Of a DNA stretch of 64,000 nucleotides, positions 36,122 through 44,900 are shown piece after piece (the stretch's first letter is position 1; each line of letters starts with the position of its first letter). The stretch is from an uncultured Bacteroidales bacterium (GTDB taxonomy: Bacteria > Bacteroidota > Bacteroidia > Bacteroidales > Paludibacteraceae): positions 62,001 to 126,000 of the forward strand of contig CAKVEC010000006.1 in the NCBI GenBank assembly GCA_934728255.1. Direction: 5' to 3'. The position numbers and the translations under genes were made by a program. The notes below the pieces were generated by a model. The model was not told where the DNA came from, ran no database searches, and was given only the letters and a program-made list of their open reading frames with translations.

Positions 36122-36907
36122 TTAGAATTTCAGTGCCAGACCAAAGCCGTCGGTGTTGGCTTGCAGATGGAGTGAGACAGGTGCTGCGGCTTCTTTTTCT
36201 TCTTTGACGGGGTGCTGCAGGTAGTAGCAGTTGTTGTACACCTCATATGATTTGCGGCGTTTGTTGCTGCCCACGGAGAGAAGCGGTATAGACGCCACTT
36301 CGCATACGCCGCCGCCTGCCATCATAATAATACCCGCCAGCGACATTCCCATTCCGTAGTTGCTGTTCGGGTCGTCGCTCTGACCTTTGTTCTGCAGTTT
36401 GAGTCCCACTAAATATACGGGAATACCTACCGCCTCAAGGCACAATCCCGAACCGAAGAAACGCCAACCGAGCGACCAGCACCGCTCGCCGCGCTGGTAA
36501 CTCTGCCACGCTTCTGGGCAGTTGTTCTCAATGAATTTCAAGTAGGCTTCTTCGCTCATTTTTGTTACCTGCGTGTCCTCCGTGAGGAAATAAGTTTTCT
36601 TCTGCTTGGTAATCACGCCCGGCAACAGCGGCTGGCGCACTACCTTGTCATACAGGGCAGGATTGGTGAGGTCGTTGTTGAAGACCGAGACGCGCCCGTC
36701 CTCGAACAGGATAGATACGATATGCGACAGTGGCAGCCGGGTGGTTGGACCATCAAGGTCGGAGGCTTGTTTGTACAAGATGTCGTAGGAGGAAATCTCC
36801 ACAATCTTGGCATTGATACGCTCGGCATCGGTGGTTACGATGATGTCTTGTGCCATAGCACCGAGTGCCAGGACGGCACAGAGTATGGTCAGAGTAAAAC
36901 GTTTCAT
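36122..36907 (-). CDS. Exported protein of unknown function
   Basis: Starting at the ATG at 36907 gives a signal peptide (MKRFTLTILCAVLALGAMA) and 261 residues. The region after it (DIIVTTDAERINAKIVEIS) resembles a family of exported Bacteroidetes proteins that begin with this motif. Two hydrophobic stretches with many Gly residues (about 150-175 and 190-215) suggest membrane segments. A basic and Cys-containing part (SNKRRKSYEVYNNCYY) follows. It has its own promoter and is monocistronic. I do not know what it does. Confidence 0.7.
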   Translation of the reverse strand: MKRFTLTILCAVLALGAMAQDIIVTTDAERINAKIVEISSYDILYKQASDLDGPTTRLPLSHIVSILFEDGRVSVFNNDLTNPALYDKVVRQPLLPGVITKQKKTYFLTEDTQVTKMSEEAYLKFIENNCPEAWQSYQRGERCWSLGWRFFGSGLCLEAVGIPVYLVGLKLQNKGQSDDPNSNYGMGMSLAGIIMMAGGGVCEVASIPLLSVGSNKRRKSYEVYNNCYYLQHPVKEEKEAAAPVSLHLQANTDGFGLALKF

Positions 36908-36928
36908 ATAGCAATCCATTTTGTGCGG

Positions 36929-36960
36929 CAAAGGTAGTGTTTTATTTTGAGATATGCAAC
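36929..36960 (-). promoter_or_regulatory. Bacteroidetes-type promoter for the exported unknown protein
   Basis: On the minus strand TACCTTTG lies at 36936-36929 with TTG about 21 bases upstream (36960-36958). It is 22 bases before the chosen start codon and supports it. Confidence 0.7.
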
Positions 36961-37041
36961 AAAAGCCGCTCGGAGCAAAACAAGCGGACGATTATTCTTA
37001 ACAAAAAGTACTTTTTAGGACAATGAACAAAGGACAAAGAA

Positions 37042-37611
37042 CTATTTGGCTTTGCCGATATAGCGGACTTTGTCGGTGAATAGGAGCCAGAGGAGGAACA
37101 TCATACCATAGAACAGCCACTTGAAGATGTAGGTATGGAGCAACTCGAACCATTCGGGATGGAACTCGGTAAGCAGCGAAATGGCAAAGATACGCAGGAG
37201 ATTGAATATATAGATACACACCCAGCCGAGGGGAATATACCATATCTTGTGTTTCCAACCGCCGCGGGTGGTGAGCAACAGGCAAAGCCAAATAAACGAC
37301 TGCTTGAGTGGGGTACAACTCCATACGATGACCGTACCCACACCCGATTCGAAATAGTAAGAGTTTGGGCTTGTCCGGGTGCAGGTATCGCGGAAAAGAC
37401 CGATGAGCCAATAGACTTCGCGGGTGATATGGCGTGCGAGAAAATCAAAGGGGGCGGTGATGTTCAGTCCGAACCACGTAACCAACGTATCGCCCTCGTC
37501 GCCGTGGATAGTGAATTTCCAGAAATAATTCGCCACAAGCAGGGTAACGACAAAAATGATAATGTCGATATAGGGTGCGAGGACAGAACGTATTTGCCGG
37601 CGGGTTGGCAT
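37042..37611 (-). CDS. Exosortase / archaeosortase family membrane protein
   Basis: An integral membrane protein of 189 residues with several hydrophobic helices. The likely catalytic triad of the family is present: C99 (VWSCTPLKQ) in a loop next to a helix, R140 (NLLRIFA) and H159 (ELLHTY). Exosortases cut and sort surface proteins with a C-terminal Gly/Pro-rich, hydrophobic and basic signal. No substrate protein or partner gene is nearby. The start ATG at 37611 is preferred over a TTG six bases upstream. A 33-bp block nearly identical to the one before tsaD lies just upstream. Confidence 0.75.
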   Translation of the reverse strand: MPTRRQIRSVLAPYIDIIIFVVTLLVANYFWKFTIHGDEGDTLVTWFGLNITAPFDFLARHITREVYWLIGLFRDTCTRTSPNSYYFESGVGTVIVWSCTPLKQSFIWLCLLLTTRGGWKHKIWYIPLGWVCIYIFNLLRIFAISLLTEFHPEWFELLHTYIFKWLFYGMMFLLWLLFTDKVRYIGKAK

Positions 37612-37618
37612 TTGCAAG

Positions 37619-37651
37619 GAACGTTAATTATCGTGTAATTGGTCGTTAATT
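37619..37651 (-). repeat. AT-rich block before the exosortase gene, shared with tsaD
   Basis: Eight bases upstream of the start codon. It matches 38849-38881 over 33 bases with two differences. The block is itself a run of CGTTAATT-like words with a 10-11 base period. Confidence 0.8.
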
Positions 37652-37705
37652 TTTCGGCTTGAATTTGTTATAGGATCGTTATAGGATGGTTATAGGATAG
37701 AGAGG

Positions 37706-37764
37706 TTATCCACCCGACATCCACAGGACATCCACCCGACTTTTCATTATGCATTGTGCATTAG
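37706..37764 (+). repeat. CATCCAC micro-array and CATTATGCATTG phrase after tsaD
   Basis: TATCCACCCGACATCCAC words (37706-37740) are followed by a phrase (37745-37762) identical over 18 bases to 50980-50997 before the Omp85-like gene. The tsaD stop codon lies inside this phrase. GTTATAGGAT words precede it (37664-37700). Confidence 0.75.
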
Positions 37765-38843
37765 ATTTGCGTTTTGGCATAGGGGACAAGGTCGAGGGGG
37801 CAGAAGTCGTGGTCGAGATACTTGAAATAGCCCGCTTGGCAGACCATAGCGGCATTGTCGGTAGTAAACGAGAACGGCGGGATGAAGACCTGCCAACCGT
37901 ATTTCTTGCCATAGTCCACAAAGGCTTGACGCAGACCGCTGTTGGCACTCACACCGCCGGCGACCGCCACTTGGCGCACGCCGAGGTCGAAAGCCGCTTT
38001 CTTGAGTTTTTTCATCAGAATATCAATCACCGTCTGTTGCAGGGCGGCGCAGAGGTTCTCCCGAAGCATCGGCACACGCTCTGCCAGTGCGTCCATCGAA
38101 TCCACCTGCTCGGCACGCATCATATCGCGCAGCGTATAGAGGAAAGAGGTCTTCAGCCCCGAGAACGAGTAGTCATACCCCGCAATGTTCGGTTTGGCAA
38201 AATGATAGACCGACGGATCGCCCTGTTTGGCGAGTTTGTCAATCCACGGACCGCCCGGATAGGGCAAGCCCATCACTTTGGCGCACTTGTCGAAGGCTTC
38301 GCCCGCTGCATCGTCGATAGTCTGCCCGATAATCTGCATATCATTGTAGGCTTTGACGAGTACGATCTGGCTGTTTCCGCCGCTGACCAGCAGGCAGAGG
38401 AACGGGAACGAGGGGTGCTTGATCTCCACGCCTGCCATACTCGGGGTAGCGGCTTTGAGTGCCTCCGACGGTTCAACGAAATGCGCCAGCACATGTCCCT
38501 GCAGGTGGTTGACATCAATGAGCGGAATACCCAGCGCGAGAGCCAAACCTTTGGCAAAAGACGTGCCGACTAACAGGCTTCCGAGCAGCCCGGGCCCGCG
38601 TGTAAACGCGATAGCCGACAACTCCGACTTTTCCACCCCAGCACGCTTCAATGCCGTATCCACCACGGGCACGATATTGAGTTGGTGCGCACGGCTTGCC
38701 AACTCGGGCACCACGCCGCCGTATTCCTCGTGCACTTTCTGCGAGGCGATGACGTTACTCAACAGGATACCGTCTTTGATAACTGCTGACGAGGTATCGT
38801 CGCAACTTGATTCTATTGCCAGAATGACAGTACTTTTTTTCAT
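37761..38843 (-). CDS. tsaD: tRNA threonylcarbamoyladenosine synthase subunit TsaD
   Basis: Transfers the threonylcarbamoyl group to A37 of tRNAs that read ANN codons, with TsaB, TsaE and TsaC elsewhere. At 360 residues it is an ASKHA-fold ATPase with ESSCDDTS (11-18), metal ligands H113 and H117 (HLQGH), GPGLLGSL, VSGGNS and AGGVSANSGLR. It has its own promoter and is transcribed divergently from waaA. Confidence 0.97.
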   Translation of the reverse strand: MKKSTVILAIESSCDDTSSAVIKDGILLSNVIASQKVHEEYGGVVPELASRAHQLNIVPVVDTALKRAGVEKSELSAIAFTRGPGLLGSLLVGTSFAKGLALALGIPLIDVNHLQGHVLAHFVEPSEALKAATPSMAGVEIKHPSFPFLCLLVSGGNSQIVLVKAYNDMQIIGQTIDDAAGEAFDKCAKVMGLPYPGGPWIDKLAKQGDPSVYHFAKPNIAGYDYSFSGLKTSFLYTLRDMMRAEQVDSMDALAERVPMLRENLCAALQQTVIDILMKKLKKAAFDLGVRQVAVAGGVSANSGLRQAFVDYGKKYGWQVFIPPFSFTTDNAAMVCQAGYFKYLDHDFCPLDLVPYAKTQI

Positions 38844-38848
38844 AATTA

Positions 38849-38881
38849 GAACGTTAATTATCGTGTAATTAGACGTTAATT
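38849..38881 (-). repeat. AT-rich block before tsaD, shared with the exosortase gene
   Basis: Six bases upstream of the tsaD start. It is 33 bases long with two differences from 37619-37651, including 22 identical bases in a row. Confidence 0.8.
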
Positions 38882-38946
38882 AAACATATAATTACCACGA
38901 ATTAGCCATTAATTTCCATAATTGTCTTATGGACACATTGAGAGTG

Positions 38947-38980
38947 CAAAATTACAAAAAAAAACTGAATAAGACACAAA
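38947..38980 (-). promoter_or_regulatory. Bacteroidetes-type promoter for tsaD
   Basis: On the minus strand TTTG (38980-38977) is followed after 22 bases by TAATTTTG (38954-38947). Transcription would start near 38940, about 95 bases before the tsaD ATG. Confidence 0.6.
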
Positions 38981-39027
38981 TGCAGACAAATAAGGGCAAA
39001 TAATTATGATATTTCAAAAAAAAGCAG

Positions 39028-39035
39028 TAACTTTG
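39028..39035 (+). promoter_or_regulatory. -7 element of the waaA promoter
   Basis: TAACTTTG in the context AAAGCAGTAACTTTG, very similar to the pyrC promoter. No clear -33 TTTG is seen 19-22 bases upstream. It lies inside an in-frame upstream extension and shows that the waaA start is at 39060. Confidence 0.55.
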
Positions 39036-39059
39036 TGCGATTTATACTTTTGGCATACT

Positions 39060-40274
39060 ATGGGTATTTACTTTCTCCTGTTGCGCATTGCGGCTTTGTT
39101 CGGACATAGGAAAGCAAAGTTGTTGGTACGCGGGCAAAAAGAAGCATTACAACAAATAAAGGTATATAAACAGAACCGGTCGCTTGATAATGTGGTGTGG
39201 TTTCACGCCGCATCGGTGGGCGAATTTGAGCAGGCACGTCCGATTATTGAGCGTATGCGCAAAGAACAGCCGAAAACGCCTATTCTGCTTACGTTCTTCT
39301 CCCCGTCGGGCTACGAACTGCGCAAGAATTATAGCGAGGTGGATCTGGTTACCTACCTGCCTTTTGCTACGAAGCGCAATGCCCGTGCGTTTATCGATGC
39401 GGTGCAGCCCGCTATGGCGGTATTTGTCAAGTACGAGTTTTGGCCTGCCTACCTGAAAGAGTTGCACAAACGCAGTATAAAAACCTATAGTATATCGGCT
39501 ATTTTCCGCCCGAAGCAGTTGTTCTTCCTGCCGTGGGGCAAACCGTACCTCAAACTGCTGCAGTGTTTCACGCATATCTATGTGCAAGACCAAGCCTCGA
39601 TGGATTTGCTGCATGCACACGGTGTGGAGCATACATCGGTGGCGGGCGATACGCGGTTCGACCGTGTGAACGAGATAGCAGGACACGCCAAACAACTGCC
39701 TGTGGTGGAGCGTTTTACGTTTGATGCACCCAAGGTGATTATCGCGGGCAGCACATGGCCGCAGGACGAGGAACTGCTGGCACGCTATATAGAGGAACAT
39801 CCCGATACCAAACTGGTGCTGGTGCCGCATGAGATACACGACAAGCACCTGCACGAGATATTCCAGATCTTTCACGGCAGGTATGTGCGTTTTACAGAAG
39901 CAACGCCGCTCAATATCACGCACTGCCAAACGCTGCTGATCGACACGATAGGTATGCTTTCGTCGATTTATCAGTACGGGCAAGTGGCATATATCGGCGG
40001 CGGGTTCGGCGTAGGAATACACAATACGATAGAGGCTGCCGTCTATGGCATACCGGTGCTGTTCGGCCCGAACTACCGACATTTCCGCGAGGCTCTGGGA
40101 TTGATACAGGCGGGTGCCGGCTTCTCTGTGAAGAACTACAGCGAGTTTGAAGTGCAGATGGATAACGCCCTTTCCGCCCACGAGGCGCTCGGACGCAAAG
40201 CACGGGAATACGTGGAGAGCGAACTCGGCGCAACGGAAAAAATCTATAGCGAACTGTTTACAGAGAATTTGTAA
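39060..40274 (+). CDS. waaA: 3-deoxy-D-manno-octulosonic acid (Kdo) transferase
   Basis: Adds Kdo from CMP-Kdo to lipid A at the inner membrane. The ATG at 39060 (MGIYFLLLRIAALFG) gives 404 residues with an N-terminal membrane helix. The upstream ATG at 39006 lies before the promoter -7 box and is rejected. Family marks are WFHAASVGEFEQA, an FVKYEFWP motif, AGSTWP, and the C-terminal donor-binding GGGFGVGIHNTIEAAVYG. An AATTTGTAA word contains the stop codon. Confidence 0.94.
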   Translation: MGIYFLLLRIAALFGHRKAKLLVRGQKEALQQIKVYKQNRSLDNVVWFHAASVGEFEQARPIIERMRKEQPKTPILLTFFSPSGYELRKNYSEVDLVTYLPFATKRNARAFIDAVQPAMAVFVKYEFWPAYLKELHKRSIKTYSISAIFRPKQLFFLPWGKPYLKLLQCFTHIYVQDQASMDLLHAHGVEHTSVAGDTRFDRVNEIAGHAKQLPVVERFTFDAPKVIIAGSTWPQDEELLARYIEEHPDTKLVLVPHEIHDKHLHEIFQIFHGRYVRFTEATPLNITHCQTLLIDTIGMLSSIYQYGQVAYIGGGFGVGIHNTIEAAVYGIPVLFGPNYRHFREALGLIQAGAGFSVKNYSEFEVQMDNALSAHEALGRKAREYVESELGATEKIYSELFTENL

Positions 40275-40317
40275 ATTAACATTAAATTCCCGGTGTCGGT
40301 ATTTACAAGACAAACAG

Positions 40318-40349
40318 CATAGGATGCGCATAGGATGCGCATAGGATAG
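40318..40349 (+). repeat. 11-bp ATAGGATGCGC array
   Basis: Two and a half units of CATAGGATGCG in the waaA-hisS gap. Related ATAGGAT words occur near 37664-37700. Confidence 0.7.
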
Positions 40350-40417
40350 GCGACCTTAAAACAGATCATTATTTAACATAAAACAATAAATATAGCGGCA
40401 GATCCGCAATAACAAAT

Positions 40418-41824
40418 ATGGCACAGAAACCAAGTATTCCAAAGGGTACACGCGACTTCTCTCCGATAGAGATGGCGCGTCGTAACTATATTTTCGATAC
40501 AATCAAATCGGTATTCGCACTCTACGGTTTTCAGCAGATTGAGACCCCAGCAATGGAGAATCTCAGTACGCTGATGGGCAAATACGGCGAAGAGGGCGAC
40601 AAACTGCTCTTTAAGATACTCAATTCGGGCGACTGGATGACCCCGCTCCGTGAATCACTCGCGGAGACCGACCTGAGCATCGGAAAAGCCACAAGCATCG
40701 TGAGCGAGAAAGGACTGCGCTATGATCTGACCGTACCTTTTGCGCGCTTTGTGGTGCAGCACCGCGATGAGATACAGTTCCCCTTCAAGCGTTTCCAGAT
40801 ACAGCCCGTCTGGCGTGCCGACCGTCCGCAGAAAGGACGTTATCGCGAGTTCTACCAGTGCGATGTGGATGTCATCGGCACCAACTCGCTCGTCAGCGAA
40901 GTGGAACTGATACAGATTGTGGAGGAGGTGTATCGCCGCTTGGGTATCCGCGTCTGCCTGCATATCAACAACCGCAAGATCCTGGCAGGTATAGCCGAGG
41001 TGATCGGACAACCCGACAAGATTATCGACATCACGGTGGCAATCGACAAATTGGACAAGATCGGTATCGAGAATGTGAACAAGGAACTGATCGAGAAAGG
41101 ACTGCCCGCCGAGGCGGTGGAGGCGCTGCAACCGATACTGAACCTCAACGGAAGCAACACCGACAAACTCGACCAATTGGAGAGTATCCTCGCTGCGTCC
41201 GAGGTCGGCAAAAAAGGTATTGAGGAACTAAGAACGATCTTATACTTATATGAATCCCAAGTTGAAAGCAACGTAGAATCCCCATCCTCTGAAGGAGGGG
41301 TTAGGGGAGGTCTTGATATTGCTCTTGACCTCTGCCTTGCCCGCGGACTGAACTACTACACAGGGGCAATTTTCGAGGTGAAAGCCCTTGATGTGCAGAT
41401 GGGCAGTATCACCGGCGGCGGACGTTACGACAACCTGACGGGTATCTTCGGTATGCCCGATGTGAGCGGCGTGGGTATCTCGTTCGGGGCAGACCGCATC
41501 TACGATGTGCTGACCGAACTTAATCTGTATCCTGCTGATTTGCAAAGTACTACGCAACTGCTTTTTGCTACTTTCGGGCAAGACGAACTGCGTTATGCCC
41601 TCTCGCAGGCAAGCCGTCTGCGGGCAGCAGGCTTGCGCGTGGAGGTATATCCGGAGCCCGCCAAGATGAAGAAACAGATGGGCTACGCCGATGCCAAACA
41701 TATCCCCTATGTGGCAATCATCGGCGGCGACGAGATGGCGGCGCAGAAGATGATGCTCAAGAATATGACCACCGGCGAACAGCAGTTGGTCAGTGTGGAA
41801 GAGTGCATACAGGCATTAGCGTGA
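40418..41824 (+). CDS. hisS: Histidyl-tRNA synthetase with an in-frame repeat insertion
   Basis: Charges tRNA-His. At 468 residues it is a class II synthetase with KGTRDFSP (9-16), motif 2 [21 protein letters not shown], the histidine-binding [10 protein letters not shown] and GGGRYD, and a C-terminal anticodon-binding domain. A GC-rich hairpin repeat (41279-41312) is translated at about residues 288-299 ([12 protein letters not shown]), just before the LARGL motif, in the linker of the insertion domain. All catalytic motifs are intact, so the enzyme is expected to work. Confidence 0.96.
   Translation: MAQKPSIPKGTRDFSPIEMARRNYIFDTIKSVFALYGFQQIETPAMENLSTLMGKYGEEGDKLLFKILNSGDWMTPLRESLAETDLSIGKATSIVSEKGLRYDLTVPFARFVVQHRDEIQFPFKRFQIQPVWRADRPQKGRYREFYQCDVDVIGTNSLVSEVELIQIVEEVYRRLGIRVCLHINNRKILAGIAEVIGQPDKIIDITVAIDKLDKIGIENVNKELIEKGLPAEAVEALQPILNLNGSNTDKLDQLESILAASEVGKKGIEELRTILYLYESQVESNVESPSSEGGVRGGLDIALDLCLARGLNYYTGAIFEVKALDVQMGSITGGGRYDNLTGIFGMPDVSGVGISFGADRIYDVLTELNLYPADLQSTTQLLFATFGQDELRYALSQASRLRAAGLRVEVYPEPAKMKKQMGYADAKHIPYVAIIGGDEMAAQKMMLKNMTTGEQQLVSVEECIQALA
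41279..41312 (-). repeat. GC-rich hairpin repeat, copy 8 (in frame inside hisS)
   Basis: The reverse-orientation element TCCCCATCCTCTGAAGGAGG, then GGTTAGGGGAGGTC. It is translated within HisS without disturbing the frame. Confidence 0.8.
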
Positions 41825-41964
41825 ATTTGTGCCTCCTATGCACAGGCTGACGCCGCGCGAGAGAAATAAAAGAAACGAAGAGACTCACTCTCTTTCAATT
41901 TTCCCGTGAGCGGAGCGAGCAGGACACAATATTATATATATTAACCATCCAATCATTAAGCCTT

Positions 41965-44900
41965 ATGAAGAGACATCTACTTACTTTGGCAGGCTGCTTG
42001 CTATGGACACTTGTGTCTGTGGCGGCATCCCGTAGTGCCGAGGAGGCAGCAGAGATTGCCGGGCGATTCGCTGCAAATCAAGATCGTCCCGTTGCACAAC
42101 GTATGCAATGTGCAAAAATGTCTTCTTCTGCGGTACAACCTATGCGCCTGGTTTATACACAGGCGCAGTTGGATAATGCCCCCGCACTATATGTCTTCAA
42201 TAGCGAGACGGCAGACGGCGGTTTTGTGGTAGTATCCGCAGAGGATAATGCGCGTACTATCCTCGGCTATGCCGATAGCGGGCATTTTACGGAAACAGAA
42301 ATGCCCGCCAATATGCGTTTCTGGTTGCAGATGTATGCCGACGAGATTGCACGTGCGGCACAGGCGCCTGTTTCTGCAGCGCAAACCGGAGACGATACCG
42401 CTTACCCTGCAGTGTCGCCGCTGCTGGGAACGATAGCATGGGGACAGGACGAACCCTATAACAATCTCTGCCCCTCCAAAGACGGCGTGCAGTGCGTTAC
42501 GGGTTGTGTGGCTACAGCGGCAAGTCAGATAATGTATTATCACCGCTACCCTGCAAAAGGCACAGGGGCACATTCCTATACGTGGAACAATCAGACGCTG
42601 TCTGCCAATTTCGGCAATACTACATACGACTGGACGAATATGCTGCCTGTTTATAGCGGGACAAACTATAGTACCACGCAAGCCAATGCAGTAGCAACGC
42701 TGATGTCGCACGTGGGCATTGCGTGCAATATGGGATATAACACCAATGCCAATGGCGGCAGCGGGGCGGTCAGCAATTCGGCATTGCAGGCACTGATACA
42801 TTATTTCGGCTACGATGCGGCTATCCGTGTGCTGCCCAAGGACTATATGGATGAGAGCGAGATGCTCGGTGCCATTGCAAGCGATCTGCAAGCGGGACAC
42901 CCGATTTTTATGAGCGGGCGCACCACACAGAACGAGGGGCATGCGTTTGTGTTGGACGGTATGCAGAGCAATGGTTATGTGCATATCAACTGGGGATGGG
43001 ACGGCTACTACCACGGATATTTTGCCCTTTCGGCAATGAACCCTTACGGCCAGGGAACAGGCGGTGCCGCCAGCGGCAAGGGATTTACGGAGAGTGTATG
43101 TGCATTCACGGGTATCCAACCCGACCAAGGTGGCGACTCCATTCCCTGCATTATTGCCGATACGGTGCGCTGTATCTCGCAGCGTCGTGTGGGCATCAAT
43201 GACGATTTGGCATTCAGTATCAATCCCTTCCAGAATTCGGGCGTAACAACCTCGAAAGGCAATGTTACCTATATAATATATAAGGATGGGCAGTGCTATG
43301 CAAAAATGCCTATCAACGCGACCTACAACCTGCTTCCGGGATACTATTATATTGATCCGTACATCGTCTATCGCGGCGTATCCGGGTTACCCGCAGGCGA
43401 GTATGAATTATCGTTGGGTGTGTTGCCCGACAACAGCACTACCGCTTATCCGATCCTGACAAAAATGGCTCGCGGAGAACGCCGTTTCCCGCTGACCGTA
43501 ACCGCTGATTCTGTGTTTCTCGGCGAGGGAAATATAAATCAAGATGATAAAGCGGACTTGAACTTTGCCGATGCTTACATTTTTGATTATACAGACGGCT
43601 ATGGCGTGAATTTCCTGCAGGTGGAACTGCATACTGCCGACTATAAGACGCAAGACAATGCAGTGGCAGCGGGGACAGCGTTGCAGTTGGGGCTTATCCC
43701 CGCCGACCGCAGTTCGATTGTCGGCACGTATATTTGGGGCAACGGCATTGATGCCGGTACACTTTATTCCGACAACGGACTGACAAGTATCAACTATGCC
43801 TGCAATGGTGTTGCCTATTCCGACATCCTCAATTCGGGAGTGGTTACGGTTACGATTGACTCCCTGGGCAATTATGTCTTTGCCATAGAATTGGCGGGCA
43901 ATAAGACCACTTATACTACCACGTGTTCGCTCTCGGAAGACAACCTGTTGATTGGCAGATATGATGCTGCCGATGGCGGCTTGTACTATTCTGCATTGGA
44001 GAACAAAACGATTACTTCGCTATCGGTAGCGGAAGCAAAGAACCGGATAACAGCCTTGCCTAACGGCAATGCCACCTCAGTGCCATATCTGGTGCGTGGC
44101 ATAGTATCGCAGATGGTAAACACCCCCGCGGAGATTGCGCAGTATGGTTCTGCGCGTTTTTACATTTCTGACGACGGTACCACCACAGGGCAGTTGTACT
44201 GCTACAACCAGTGGTGGCTCGGCAACCGGCGTTTCTCAACCGGCGAAGAGTTGGCTGTGGGCGATACGGTGGTTATGTCTTCTCCGTTGCTGTACTATAA
44301 CGCCTATTTGCCCGAGTTGTCAAAAGGCTATATCTATTATCACGCTGCCAAACCGGAAGAACATAAGTTTGCTATCCGGGTGCATATATCGGAGACCAGC
44401 GGATTGGACACGTCCAAAGGGCTGTATCTGCACTATCTGGTAGGCAGCAATCTGTATTCCGTTGTCCCGCAATCGGAAGGAAACGGCTGGTGGAGAGCGA
44501 ACCTGACACTCGCCGCCGACTCTATCGAGTGTGTTCTGAGCAATACCGATGGCACGCAACAAACTAATTATTCGCCTAAGTTCTCATATGGCAGCACGTG
44601 CCTGCTGATGGGCGAGACATCAAATGCAGATGATGGAACCAACAACTACTGGAACCTATATATCGGTGAGTGTGATGCGTTTACATCGGCTTATCTCCCC
44701 TCAGATCTGCAAGTGTCCGTATCGTTGGCAGGGGCGGATTTTACATGGGATTCGCCTTCTGAAACCAACTACGAGGTGCGTCTGCAGCAGGTAGGCAGCG
44801 ACCGTTACACTACCTACTACAGCGAAAACAAGAACTTAGGGCTTATCTTTACCGGCGCATACACTTTCGGCTGGCAGGTGCGGGCGGTGAACGATGAATT

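Noticed and set aside
42465..42482. CCCCTCCAAAGAC in the C10 protease as a ninth GC-rich repeat
   Set aside because: Only half of the hairpin is present, and the residues (CPSKDGVQC) are part of the conserved protease domain.
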